A stretch of DNA of 64,000 bases from Gentiana macrophylla. Its lineage: Eukaryota; Streptophyta; Magnoliopsida; Gentianales; Gentianaceae. This document shows positions 36,181 through 48,500 of this stretch, one piece after another. The DNA is taken from NCBI GenBank assembly GCA_026214975.1, contig CM047814.1, positions 22,591,541 through 22,655,540 of the forward strand, read 5' to 3'. A model generated the notes under the pieces. The model was not told the origin of the DNA. It made no database searches and was given only the letters and a program-made list of their open reading frames with translations. The first letter of the stretch is position 1. The number at the start of each line of letters is the position of its first letter. Both the position numbers and the translations under genes were made by a program.

Positions 36181-37909
36181 TCAATTTGTTTTATGATTTC
36201 TAGTTCCATTAATCCAACCTTCATCCATAGACTGCAAATTTCCCGTCAATCCATCATCTAATGAATCACCAACAGTTTTAACCTTTCCAGTTGGAAGAAC
36301 AGGGTATTTGCCAGAAAAACAAGCATAACAGAAGTTAGGAGAATCACTCCCCAAGTATTTCTTCAAGCTATCAAATGGAAGAAATGCAAGTGAATCCGCC
36401 CCAGTAAACTCTCTAATCTCTTCTGTACTCATTTTATTGGAAATTAACTCCTCAGAACTTGGTGTATCTACTCCATAATAACAAGAGCCAATTATTGGTG
36501 GACAAGCAATCCTCATATGCACTTCTTTTGCCCCTGCCTCCCTTAGTAATCTTACAATCTTAGAAGAAGTTGTTCCTCTAACAATGGAGTCATCAACAAC
36601 TACAACCCTCTTTCCTTCCAAAATCGCCCTTACCGGCGACAGCTTCAGTTTAACTCAAAATCCCTGATCTTCTGTGATGGCTCAATGAAGGTTCTACCAA
36701 CATAATGTGATCTAATAAGTGCTTGTTCAAATGGCACCCCAAGTTTTGCAGCATAACCAAGTGCAGCCACAACACCTGAGTCAGGCACAGGTATCACAAC
36801 ATCACAATCAACAGGAGCTACTGTAGCAAGAATTTCCCCAAAAGCACGTCTAGATTCATAAACTGCCCTACCGAAAACTACTGAATTTGGCCTAGAAAAG
36901 TAAATGTGCTCAAAGATACAAGCTTTGGGCTCACGATGTGGAAGCAAACAAAGGGATTGGACCCCTTCTTTGTCCACAACCAACATTTCACCAGGATACA
37001 CTTCTCTCTCATATGTAGCCTCGATCAAATCTAAAGCACACGTCTCTGAGGCAAAAACAACTGAACCATTGCTTCTCCTGCCCATGACCAATGGTCTAAA
37101 ACCGTATGGATCCCTTACAGCAACTAGCTTATCCTCTGTCAAGAACACAAATGAATAAGCACCCTCAAGCTTTTCACATGCATCCACAATCCTCATAAAG
37201 AAAGGCCTTGCCTTTGATATAGCAATAAGGTGAAGAACCACCTCTGTATCAGAACTTGTGTTGAAAATAGACCCATTATCTTCAAGCATCTCACGCAAAG
37301 CTTGGTAATTCACCAAATTGCCATTGTGGGCTACTCCAACGGACCCAAACCGATACCCAGCAACAAAGGGCTGAACGTTTTTCAACATGGAAGCGCCAGC
37401 AGTGGAGTATCTGACGTGGCCTATGGACATGTCACCAGGGAGTTTGTCAAGTTGGGACTCGTTAAACACCTCTGATACCAACCCAATGCCCGTGATGGAT
37501 TTAAGAACGTTTTCATGGACAGTGACGATGCCAGCGCCTTCTTGACCACGGTGTTGGAGAGCATGGAGAGCTAAATAACAGAGACAGGAGGCCTCAGGGT
37601 CGCCGTATATACCAACAACTCCGCACTCTTCTCGGGGTTTATCAGGATCGTCAGAGAAAGAAAAGGGTTGGATATCTGGGTTTGTTTTCCGGCTGAAATA
37701 ATGTCTGTAATCGGGTTCTTGGAGGCGGAGACGGTCAAATTGTTGTGGGTAAAGGTCACGGGGTGGCAGGGTTTTAGTAAGGGTTTTGGGAAGAAGTTGC
37801 ATGATAACTTGTTGCTCTGGGCTAAAAAAGGATCCCGCTTGGTGTGCCTAGAGGAGGTGGAGGCAGCACCGGTAGTCGTTGCAGCAGCGATGCTGGTGGC
37901 GGCGGCCAT
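36181..37909 (-). CDS. ASE: Amidophosphoribosyltransferase (glutamine PRPP amidotransferase), plastidic, with two apparent single-base frameshifts
   Basis: Catalyses PRPP + glutamine + water to phosphoribosylamine, the first committed step of purine synthesis, in plastids. Intronless, as in other plants. The ATG at 37907-37909 starts an Ala/Ser/Thr-rich transit peptide. The mature enzyme begins near Arg-Glu-Glu-Cys-Gly-Val-Val-Gly, whose Cys is the glutaminase nucleophile after propeptide removal. Arg-Tyr-Ser-Thr-Ala-Gly, His-Asn-Gly-Asn-Leu and Asp-Pro-Tyr-Gly-Phe-Arg-Pro-Leu complete the glutaminase domain. The PRPP loop [13 protein letters not shown] and iron-sulfur cysteines (Ala-Cys-Ile-Phe-Glu, Ser-Cys-Tyr-Tyr, Phe-Cys-Tyr-Ala-Cys) are present. 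Three frames are needed: 37909 to about 37680, then the frame ending at 36645, then 36621-36181. One shift is near 36656, where a G is missing in TTTTGAGTT just before the PRPP domain. The other lies in the transit-peptide region, 37680-37830, probably in an A or T run. Intact length would be about 575 residues, normal for the family. It is either a sequence-error artefact or a recent pseudogene. Confidence 0.9.
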
Positions 37910-39204
37910 TGGTCGGAATCAAGGAGCAAATACCAATACAAAAAGGAGAAAAATTTCAAGGAGGGACTATCCTGTGGATAGCCGCGATGCTACGTATAGG
38001 TTTGGGAATTTTATACTATTAGAATCGGATCCGGTACTTTGGTTCGTTGGACTTTTTGACCTACCCGAATTTAAAAGAATCCAATTGCTTGATTTTGAGG
38101 CTCAATGCACAGGCCCCAGAGGAAGTGGGGTATTTATTTATTTTATTTTATTTGAGGGTATGTGGGGTATTGATCAAGTGGAACTTTTTTAATTTTTTTC
38201 ATTATCGTCTTTCAAAGTGCAGGGGCGTTATAAAATGGTATTTAAAATTATTATCAGGCCAGGCTATCTGATGTTGCGTCTGAAAGGCAGTGTAAGGATG
38301 GCCTCTGAATTCTTACGGTAGGGACGATCAGGAAACTTGATCTCGGCCGTCACCAGCGAGGGCAGTCACTATAAGGGGAGAATGTAATGTCTCATAGGAA
38401 AAATAGTAGAATGATCGCGCACCGTATAAGTGTGAGACATAAAGTCTTGTCAGCTCGGGTTAGCGCACTTTTAGACCAGCGAGGGCGGTCTAGCGATTGG
38501 CCTGGGCGTTTATGAGCTTATTCATCTACAAATTTCAAAGTGCAGGGCGTTCTGATAGTCGTCCCGATGCTAATGAGCTAAAGGTGGATTGGTTGGGCCA
38601 GTCTTTGTCGGTTGGTCGATGAGGCACGGCCAGGTTGGTTGAGTCGAGCTATCTGAAGCTTTTATATACACATGTCGTTGAGAATTTTGGCCTGATGGTG
38701 GGCCTAAAGCGATTACGACCCGCTTTAATGATTGGTCGACCCAGAATATAATTAAAACGATATTCTTTCATTTTTCATTTTAATAAATAATGATGAATTT
38801 AAGCATAATAAATATTGTTTTGAAAATATAATTACGACCAGATTATTAAAAAAAAATCGACAAGCTGCGATAATTAAGCAGAGCGTAAGGAATATATATA
38901 TGAAGCGACGACTCGCTTTTACGATTACGGATCTGAATTGTCGGTCGTATTACGAGCAGGCGGACGGGGATCGGTGAGGGGCGATCTATGGACAAGTGTA
39001 AATTTTAGGGAAAGCGAAAAAAAAAAATACACGGCATTTCGGATCGAGGAGGCGAGTGCCCCTACCATTGGGGTAGATCCGCCCCGATTCTGAACTATTA
39101 AAATTCGAATCTTCAAATCTAGGCGGTCGGAAAATCACAAACTAAATTCTGCAATAATGATAATATCATAATAATAACACATAATACTTGGTTAAAAAAA
39201 CATA
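37910..39204. other. Upstream region of the purine gene and repeat-like DNA
   Basis: 37910-38280 probably holds the promoter and leader of the minus-strand purine gene. 38280-38760 is GC-richer and repeat-like: it contains GGGAGAATGTAATGTCTC near 38377, GTGAGACATAAAGTC, and two CCAGCGAGGGC(A/G)GTC segments (38352 and 38478). This could be LTR sequence of an unidentified element. The remainder is AT-rich. No gene seen. Confidence 0.4.
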
Positions 39205-39209
39205 TAATA
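39205..39209 (+). repeat. Target-site duplication of copia copy 2, left
   Basis: TAATA immediately before the 5' LTR, repeated at 43583-43587 after the 3' LTR. Confidence 0.85.
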
Positions 39210-39337
39210 TATTAGAATATATTACTTTATTATTTTGTCATTTACATTTATACCCACGTGTAGTCTCTATATAAAGCTCGATTATATACAACATTATTTC
39301 TTAATGACAATTATTTTGTTATTCATCAAACCTAATA
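39210..39337 (+). repeat. 5' LTR of copia copy 2
   Basis: 128 bp, unusually short. It begins TATTAG and ends CTAATA, a perfect 6-bp inverted pair with TA...TA termini instead of the usual TG...CA. A TATA-like TCTATATAAAG lies near 39268. Confidence 0.93.
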
Positions 39338-39349
39338 TGGTATCGGAGC
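39338..39349 (+). promoter_or_regulatory. Primer-binding site (initiator tRNA-Met)
   Basis: TGGTATCGGAGC follows the LTR with no spacer. It matches the 3' end complement of plant initiator tRNA-Met (TGGTATCAGAGC) at 11 of 12 positions. Confidence 0.88.
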
Positions 39350-42300
39350 TTTTTGATCCCAAAAAAAAAAATTTTTTTCCGTCTTCTTCCAATTTCTTCA
39401 GGGCCTTGCCGCCGCGGCGGCCTCTGTTGTTAAATGGCGATTCGCCTCCGCGCTCGTCCATTTGCTCTCACTTGGTACTGCGGCGCCCCTTCCTCTCTTC
39501 GCGACCGCCCGCGCTCTTGTTCTCTCCGCTCACCCGGTATCCATGCTCGATCAAGCTTGATGGCAAAAACTTTACCGCTGGAAGCTCCAATTAACTACCT
39601 TGCTCACGGGCCATGGTCTTCGATTCGTCAGCTGGTGCTTCACCTCGGCCGCCTCTCACCTCGCCTCTGCCGCCCGGTGAAGTTACCCAAAATCCGGCTT
39701 ATCTCCGGTGGATACAACGGGATGCTTTGATCATGTCACATGCAGGTTACGTACAAAAGGATTATATAGCTACGATTCAACACACGAAAATTCTAAGCGG
39801 GCGTGGGACACTCTTCTCGACACGTTTGGGAAACAAAGCAAGGAGTGCGTGTTCGACATCTCAAGCTGCGCTTAAATTCTATTACCAAAGGTACAATGTC
39901 CATTTCTCGGTACTTCAGCTTTGCCGTTAAAAATGTTCTTTGATGATCTTGCGGCTCTTGATGCAAAGGTACGATGATGACTTGGTTGAATTAATTTTAA
40001 AAATCTTGGTAGTGATTATCGGGGTCTCGTCGATTGCCATTCGGGCTCGTGATGATACTATTTCTATACCGTTGTTACATGAAAAATTACTTATGCATGA
40101 GCGTCAACTTTTACATAGTCCGTCTGTTGCACCCTGCAATATCTGCTTTCCTGCTTATCCTTCCCCGTCCCATGCATGTTCGGACAATACCTCTTATTCC
40201 CTTACCCGGCAACTCCCTCGGCCCCTCTCTCTGCCGGCGGCTCCCGATCCACTACCGAGACCCCAAACGCATGTCCGCTTCCCCAGCTGCGTCGCCCGCC
40301 CTGCAAACCATATCAAGGCTTACGCGGCTCGTGGTGTCCAGGGTCATGTTGCCACTCGTTGCACGCTTACCTCTCTGACAATAATCTCCGTCCACCCGAA
40401 ACCAAGGTCCCTCTCGGCCTCCTCGGCGACCTCATGCTCATGTATCGCCCATGCTCCTCCGACCCTCACTCTGCGAGTACTCGATCCTTACGCTACTTGG
40501 ATGCTTGATAGTGGTGCCTCTCGTCATATGAGCGAGGAACTCAATCTACTATCTCTTCACTCTCACTACCAAGGTATGGATCGTATTATCATTGGTGATG
40601 GTAGCTCTTTGGCTATCACTCACATTGGTTCTACCTATCTTTCATCCTTCAAGTTAAATCATGTGCTTTGTGTACGCTTGGCTTTCTATAATTTATTATC
40701 ATCCACAAATTTTGCCATGATAATTACATTTATTGAATTCTTATCGATTCGTTTTGGTGAAGGATTTGAAGGCGGCAAATGCCTCCACCAAGGACAAGTC
40801 GATGATGGAGCCTATGTGTGGTCCTCCAAGCTCTCTTTGCCTTTTACGCTTCCAAAGCCTGCTTTGCCACTTGGCATCTCCATTGCGACCATCCTGCTTT
40901 TCTATTATTGAATCTTGCAAGCAATAATTTTTAGAATTATCTCTTTGTTTCACATTCTTCTTGTGACTCTTGCTTATGTAATAAGAGCCATAGGCTCCCT
41001 TTTAGGATTCCACTTTGTCTACTAATCGTCCTTTGGAAGTTATTTATTACGATGTTTGGTCATCACTGTTTATTACTGTTGATAATTTTAAATATTATGT
41101 CCTCTTTGTTGATCATTTCACTCGTTACATGTGGATATACCCACTTGCACTGTAAATCGGCGTATATAATACTTTCATTAAATTCAAAAACTATGTCGAA
41201 AAATTGTTAGATGTTCTATCAAAGCGCTCTGATACGATAATGGCAGAGTACATTAAGTTCGTCCACTTTCTCTCCGAGCATGGCATCTCTCATTTCACTT
41301 CCCCACTACACACCCGACTTGACTGGCGGCATCTCGAGCGCCGGCACTTGCATATAGCGAAACCGCCCTCACTCTTCTTGCCCATGCCAAAATCCCGTCA
41401 CTATTGGTCTATGCCGTTAGTACCGCGATTTACCTCATCAATCGCATGCCCACTAAAAATCTTAATATGCTTTCACCACATCTCAAGCTCTTTTCCAAGC
41501 CTCCCAATTACTCTAAGCTCCAGCGTCTTCGGTTGCCTTTGCTATCCATGGCTTAAACCATACAATCCTCACAAGCTTGCACTTTCATCAAGCCATGCAT
41601 ATTTCTTGGTTATGCCTCACACAGCGCTTATCTTTGCTATAGCGTCTCTACGAGTCCCGTATGCATATTTCCCGTGATGTTCGATTTGTGGAGGACATTT
41701 TCCCTTTGCTAGCATCTCATCGACTCCTCCTTTACCACCCCGCTTAACCGCCTCCTTCCTCTCTCTGTCTCGTGAAACCGTGGCACATCCTATCTCTCCA
41801 CCACCCCTCCACGGCCCCTGCACCACTGTAGGCATTTATGAGCCATCTGCAAGCCCTCCTCCTCCTCCTCTTCTTCCTCCCCCACTTTGCCGTTCCCTCT
41901 CCTTCCCGCCCGTCACCCTCCGCCTCCGCGGTGGTGTGTTGCCATGTCGATGAGTGCGATGCGCTTAACCCGCAATGACACGTGGTCGTTAGTTCCCCTG
42001 GCGATGGTTTAAATATAGTTGGTTGTAAGTGGGTCTTCCGAATTAAAGCGGAATCGGATGGCTCGATTGATAAATACAAGGCTCATTTGGTTGCCAAAGG
42101 GTTTACACAGCGTCCTGGTTTGGATTACTTGAAACTTTTAGTCTGTTGTTAAGCTTTTTCGATCCGTCTAGTCCTTAGTATTGCGATTTCCTTTGGTTGG
42201 TCTCTTCGCCAACTCGATGTCAATAACGCCTTCTTACGAGGGGACTAAAATGAAGATGTGTATATGTCTCAACCACCAGGGTTTGAGGATGCAACGAAAC

Positions 42301-43440
42301 CCACTTTTGTGTGCAAACTTCGCAAGGCGATTTATGGTCTTAAGCGGGCACCTCGGGCTTGGTACCATGAGCTTAAGTCTTTTGTTCTTACCATGGATTT
42401 TTCAACTCTGCGGTGATCCTTCTTTATTTGTTTTTATCGCACATCTACCGGCATTACTTTCCTCTTGGTATCGTCGATGACATCATTATTCTGAGTAGCT
42501 CAGGTGAAGCGGAGTTGAGTGTTATTGAGCAGTTAGGCTCTCGGTTCTCTATCAAGGACCTTGGGCCCTTTCGTATTTTACGGGAGTTGAGGTCACTCAT
42601 TCGACCCTTGGTTTTATTACTTACGCAGACCAGGTACACCGTGAGTACGCTTTCGAGTTCGTATGGAGGATTCTAAAGCGGTTTCCACGCCCGTACCGGT
42701 GGCGCCTTTTCACGGGTGATCTATTGTTTCTCCTCCTTATGCCGATCCGACTCGGTATCGTCGAGTTTTGGGTGCCTTCAGTATTTATGCTTTACGAGTT
42801 GATATTGATTTCTTTGTTAATAAGCTTTCCCGGTTTATGCATGCACCGGCGAGTATCATTGGATGCTTGTCAAGCGTCTCTTGCGCTACTTATCGGCACT
42901 CTACTATGGGTTTCTGATTATATCGAAGTCTCCTTTGGCGTTACATGCTTTTTCGATTACGGTAGGCGGGAAAGCGAGGGGATCTTTGGATATCACGACC
43001 ACGCCTCTTCTGCGTATGTGCCAGGTTACACCTCCTACCTGCGTATGTTGTCTTCTTGGGCAAAAACGCCATTTCATGGAGCTCGAGAGGCAACACTTTC
43101 GGTCTCGTTCTTCCACGAAAGTGATACTGGTGTGTTGCGGATCTTCTTTGCCGAAGTTGCCTGGTGACTTATCTTATCTTCTTGATCTTGGTTTCTGATT
43201 ACTTCCACGCCCGTCATTTTACGCGACAACTTGGGAGCGCCGTCTCGATGCCAACCCGATTTTTCACTCCCGCGTAAAGCACGTGGCCATTGATTATCAT
43301 TTCATTACGTGAGCATGTGGGCGTGGTCTTGTTCGTGTTGCTCGTGTTCTTGCTTGAAGACCAGGTTGGCGATGTTCTCACCAAGCCTTTGCCACGGTTA
43401 TCCTTTTACACTTGTTTCCAAGCTTGAAGCGGCTCCGCTC

Positions 43441-43455
43441 CGTCCGCTTGAGGCG
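43441..43455 (+). promoter_or_regulatory. Polypurine tract region of copia copy 2
   Basis: The stretch just before the 3' LTR ends GCTTGAGGCG. It is the expected plus-strand priming site, though shorter and less purine-pure than usual. Copy 1 has GGGCTGAGGAGCG at 3971-3983, so bases may be missing here. Confidence 0.55.
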
Positions 43456-43582
43456 TATTAGAATATATTACTTTATTATTTTGTCATTTACATTTATACC
43501 CTTGTAGTCTCTATATAAACTTCGATTAATACACAACATTATTTCTTAATGACAATTATTTTGTTATTCATCAAACCTAATA
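43456..43582 (+). repeat. 3' LTR of copia copy 2
   Basis: 127 bp, TATTAG...CTAATA, nearly identical to 39210-39337. Differences cluster in the middle (CCCACGTGTAG versus CCCTTGTAG, AAGCTCGATTATATAC versus AACTTCGATTAATACAC). Followed by TAATA at 43583-43587. Confidence 0.93.
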
Positions 43583-43587
43583 TAATA

Positions 43588-44169
43588 CTAAATGTCTCGA
43601 AATAATTAATGTACATCTATTTGAATGCACGTCTATTATTAAATCAAAATGCGATAAAAGTCTCAAACTTAAAACTAAAAGCCGTCCTTGAAAGAATCGT
43701 AATTCACTTATCTTTGAAACTTCATCTATTTGAGCTACGTTTTTTCTATCACCGGCATCAAGCTGGTGATTTGAATGTGTGCAGCCACACTGATCGTTCT
43801 TGGCATATACATTTAGAGACGTGGCGTAAACTGCTTGGTATTGGAGAAACAATTTGCTGCACGCCCTGAAGTCGATCGTCCGCCTTTGCAAGTTTTGCCG
43901 TCTCAAATGGTTCAGAGAATCAAGAATCTCAAGCTCGTCTGGAACCTCTAGGCTTGCGAAGATCCTGGGATGCTCTCTGCATGTTGTTTCTCATTTTTTT
44001 AATATATTTTTTTCCACTTTTAGTGGTGTGATAACCTGTTATTATTTTTGCTTGCAACCTGTAAAGAACCTTCTCTATTGGTGAAATAAAATTTGATCAC
44101 TTTGAAAAAGGAAAAAATCTTCATCACGCATAACTATGATCACTGCATATGACCGCCCATTGTAAATGG
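43588..44169. other. Non-coding flank right of copia copy 2
   Basis: Collinear with 4112-4687. No gene supported. Ends with TGTAAATGG (44161-44169), the left target duplication of the next MITE, preceding one further G. Confidence 0.6.
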
Positions 44170-44351
44170 GAACTTGGATCACCTGCTGTAAAATAGTGCT
44201 GTATCTTCTGCTGTTCCTTGTAAAAATGGTGTATAAGAAATTTTTTTCTTTTTCTTTTTGAGCTGAAATTCCCCCTTTGTCACCACTCCACCTGATGACA
44301 GCAGGCTGCTGTGAGGCTGCTGTGTTTTGAACACAGCAGAGGATCCACCCC
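44170..44351. mobile_element. Mutator-type MITE, copy 2
   Basis: A 182-bp element between 9-bp direct repeats TGTAAATGG at 44161-44169 and 44352-44360. Ends share TGGATC-x-CTGCTGT in inverted orientation (44175-44189 and the complement ending at 44347). Non-coding. The 9-bp duplication and the shared ends tie it to 27796-27954. Confidence 0.78.
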
Positions 44352-44360
44352 TGTAAATGG

Positions 44361-45402
44361 TTGATTTTAATTAAAGTAGAGAGCGAGACAACTACCATAT
44401 TTTGTCCAGAAGATTATGATTACCGTTTGAAAAACATAACAATAAGTGAAGCGCGAAATGCCATGTAAACAGTGCCTACATATTAAAAGGAAGTAAGTAA
44501 ATCATTAACATTCTAAAGTTCACCTTTAGGTTAGTTTGAAAATATCGTTATAAAATTACTGGAAAATTAATATTGAAATCAGAAATACTTTTATATAAAA
44601 TTTGTACTGAAGTCTTTAGTGAAAAAAAAACTGGAATGATGACACCGTTCTAATTTGTGCCTAAAAGGTTCTGAATCTATATAATATTATCATTTTTTAA
44701 ATTAAAAAATATATAAAGATACTAAACCTAAAAGAAAATTGAGTGTATATAGATTATTTTGATGAATCTCACCCTTTCACTTGTTTTAACTCATCGGCTA
44801 TGTTGCTGAGACATTTTGTCTGAATGCGTCATCTGACAGCGGCAGCAGACCAGCGATCATGGTAATTCAAAAATTTAACGACCACAACGCGCCGGCCAAA
44901 TGCATTATATATATAATAAATAAAATTCAATTTACCAAAAAAATATCCGTAAACATCTGAAAAAACTAGACAAAATAAGATTGGTATTACATAAACTCTA
45001 TGAATATCTAGAATAGATATTCTACCTCTAAACGGTGCCAAAAAAAATTGTGATTGACTTTCAAAATATTACAAATTGTAAAAATGATTCTTTATCAACA
45101 AAAAAATGTATAAATTTGATACGACGTATTATTTATTTAATTATTATAAAAATAAAAATCGTGTATTTTAACGTTTTCATTGAAGAAAACTTAAATAAAG
45201 AAAAAATTTTTAAAAAATTGGATTCAAAAGTGTCGGGGATTGTCGGATATTTAAATATTAAATAATATTAATTTAATAAACCGACAGATATAGGACATGT
45301 CGGAACTCGTGTCATATCTTGTGTGCAGCCAGACGGCGACTAGATTGAAGTGTTATAGCTCATCGGTCACCGTAGAAGAATTCTCTTTTCTTCCGAATTC
45401 CC
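44361..45402. other. Intergenic DNA upstream of the subunit e gene, copy 2
   Basis: AT-rich, collinear with 4869-5917. No coding region supported. The last part likely includes the promoter. Confidence 0.4.
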
Positions 45403-45563
45403 GTAAGAAATCACAAACAAAACAAACGGAAACGGAAAAATACTCGCACGCAAAACACTCGATAGTAGTACCTGAGAAAATTAGGGCTAAAAGAATTTTA
45501 GCCGTCGTGGTGGTGATTGTGTAAATTCTTAGTCGGCTCTCAAATTCGTGTGTTTTTTCAGCA

Positions 45564-48500
45564 ATGTCGCTTCCTGCAGGACCCTACTCCGGCAAGAGCA
45601 CTCTCGCTCTGGTAATCCATTCACCACCTCTCTCCGACTATTTTATTTCTCTACTTTTTTTTTCCTTCCTAGTTGTAGGGAGTTTAATCTAGTTATTGGC
45701 AGGTGGCTCGTGTCTCAGCCTTCACTGTAGGACTTGCTTATGGAAGTGTGAAGCTCAAGTATCTCAAGGTACTTCATTTAATCCATTTTGTTCCTTTTTT
45801 TATTTTTTTATTTTTATTTTTATGTTAGGTAGTTTGGACGTGTTTCATTTTGTGCTCCGTCTGTTAAGAACTCTGGGCGCTTGGGAGATTGATGGGCTTT
45901 CGGATTGGATTTATATTTGATTTTTTTTTTACTGAATGCGTTTTTGTAGTGATTGTGATCAGCTTTCCTTTTCATAGGCATAACAAGGAAAACTCTGTTG
46001 GATTGGATGAAAAATTAATTGAAATTTTCTTAGAATATAGTGCAGTAGTAATTCTTCATTAGAAACTACTGTTCATAAAAGTCGAGGCAAGTGCAGCTTT
46101 AAAGTATTAAGTATTTCTGAGTGTTGAACTTGACTTGTGATTAGTATGTAATAAGAATGGTAGATCTCATGGACAATGAATAAGAACCATTTTGTAATCC
46201 AACTGGGTATCAGGATGTGATTCCATGATCCTGCTTTGCTGGATTGTAAAATGGAGGGGACTAGGGAAAGCCGAGGTGGTTTCCTCCGGTTGGTATTTGA
46301 TCAGAGTATTGTGTTACGATCGAAACCAAAGTGCATCTGCATACTCAAATTTTCCCTGATCAGCAGGGGCAACTTTCTTCTAGGGCAAAAGACATTGGAG
46401 GCCCCTCAACTATTAAGATAGTAAACTTTAGACCCCTATTTTTTTTTAACAAGCTGGCTCCCTCCCCTCCCCCCTTTTTTTTTTTAATAACAAACTTCCC
46501 CTATTTTTAAGCGAACTGGCCCATAATCTATTAAAAATTATACATTTTGGCCCTTCCGACCGATGTAAAAGGAATATACCTCTTTTTTTTTTTTTGGAAA
46601 GCGAAAATATGATTAAGAACAAATAACAAAGAACAAAGATTACAGAGTCCTCATAGAAACTAGCTCCCTCTGTCATACAAGAAGGAACAGCCAGTTTCAG
46701 GCTTTCAACTCTTTCTAGCAAAGAATGTTGAAGTTTCTATTCAAATGCAAAATAGTACACCCTGAAATGGAGTTCACGACACGAGGAACTCGATTTTTTT
46801 ATAATGGAACACTACTCCAAAGGACTCCCAGAATCTAGAGCTATAAGCTGCAACAAATATTTGGAACCGGTCTTGATTATCAGATTGCTCCATCCTCTTT
46901 TAATGGCAGACATTAAAGCATCGGACTACCTCCGCTTTTGCTCTCAAGGCAGAGTTAACATCATAAAAGGAGCAGCCTCAGACCTCCTGCAGATTGTGAT
47001 TTTCATCCAAGACAGCAATACCTCTATCAGAAGGCTTCATCTCATTGATCCAGGAAGCATCTGCTTGCAAGATTTGATTTTTTTTGTTGCTCAGCTTCTG
47101 TAGAATCCGCAACACGAACAACATTAGCCGGAGAAGATAGATCATCATCCCCCTCTACTCCAGATTGAGTGGAAGCATCAACACTGCTGTTAATAGAAAC
47201 AAATTCATTCCTAGCTTTTAAAACTTCCAAAAGAGAAAAGAAAGCTCCATCCTTTCCTTTCGTAGAGGAAATTTAGCTTGTACAATCTTGTCCCACCAAA
47301 AGAGATATAGAAATTCGAATCCTCAAAATCATTCCACTGAACCACTGACAACCTTCAGACTTGCTCAGCTAGAGTGCACTTCACATGTATATGATTAGTA
47401 GTTTCCTCGCCTTTCAAACATATAGGACACAAAGGAGAATCAACTATCTTTTCAACAAAGGGGCTAGCTTTGTTGGGCAAAATGTTTCTTCTGCATCCCT
47501 GATCTAGGATTCAGTTCATTAGAACCGACATTAGGGAGAGGGTGAAGCTTATAGAAAATAAAATTGTTGGCTGTGTTAAGCGTAAAAAGGCCATTTGCAG
47601 AGGGTTTCCAAATAAGAGGATCATCGAGGCCACATGAGCTAATAGGGATGGCTTGAATTTGACAAACATCTACAGGCCGAAATCATTCAGAAAGTTTTTT
47701 TTCCATCCCAAGTACCATTATTGTTTAAGTCACTAACCTTCAGGTTGCTAAAGATTCAGACTTAGGGAAGTAGGTTTTAAGTTGGGAGAGTCTGGAATCA
47801 AGTTATCATCCCAAGCATTAATGCTAACTCCATAACACACCACAACACAGCCCCTTTAACAAAGGCAAGGCAGAAAAATTACTTTTCCAAAGAAAGATCC
47901 AGTGGTCGAAGGTTTAGTGCTAAGGAGGGATGTTTGAGGATGATACTTAGCTTTAAGGACTCTAGTTATTATTAACTCTGGATATTTCAACAATCCGCAT
48001 ACTTGCTTGGCCTAGAAAGCTAAATTAAGATTTCAAGATCTGTAAAGCCAAGGCCCCCCAGCCCTTTAGCTCTACATATATTGACCCAGCTAAGCCAATG
48101 AATACCTTTCTTGTTGCCAACCTCATTTCCCACCAAAGTTTTCCATAAGGCTAGTCAAAATTCTACCCAAGCCCTTTGGCAATTTGAGGCAAGACATAGG
48201 GTTCGAAGGCAGAGCCAAATATACATATTTAATATTTTAGCATAATCCCCTTGCCACCCTGACTGAGGTTATATTTCCAGTTAGAAAGCTTGGCAGCCCA
48301 TTTTAGACTTTATGTAATTAAAGGATTCCATTTTGATCTTTCAATAAAAGAGGTAAGCCTAGATACCATGGCGAGCTTCTTTGAGATCCATAAGAGTCTT
48401 AGTAATAGCATTCTTGAGCTCCAAACCAACATTCCTGCTTAAAAACACAGCAGATTTTTGCCAGTCAATGGTCTGCCCTGAACAAGTTTCATACACATCA

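Larger units (their letters stand above)
39210..43582 (+). mobile_element. Complete Ty1/copia retrotransposon, copy 2
   Basis: A structurally complete 4.37-kb element: 5' LTR, primer-binding site, gag-pol, polypurine tract and 3' LTR, flanked by TAATA duplications. In order it shows gag with a Gly-His-x4-Cys zinc-knuckle end at 40342-40362, protease Asp-Ser-Gly-Ala at 40507-40518, an integrase His/Cys region at about 40860-40990 and core to about 41730, reverse transcriptase at about 41950-42640 with Val-Asp-Asp at 42473-42481, and RNase H at about 42800-43440. This order is diagnostic of copia. Small indels break the frame many times, so no polyprotein can be translated as assembled. The LTRs differ by only a handful of bases, implying a fairly recent insertion that does not fit such heavy coding decay. 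Confidence 0.95.

Noticed and set aside
37668..38192. 174-codon plus-strand frame
   Set aside because: Antisense to the transit-peptide region of the purine gene; Ala/Val-rich content is the complement of that GC-rich stretch.
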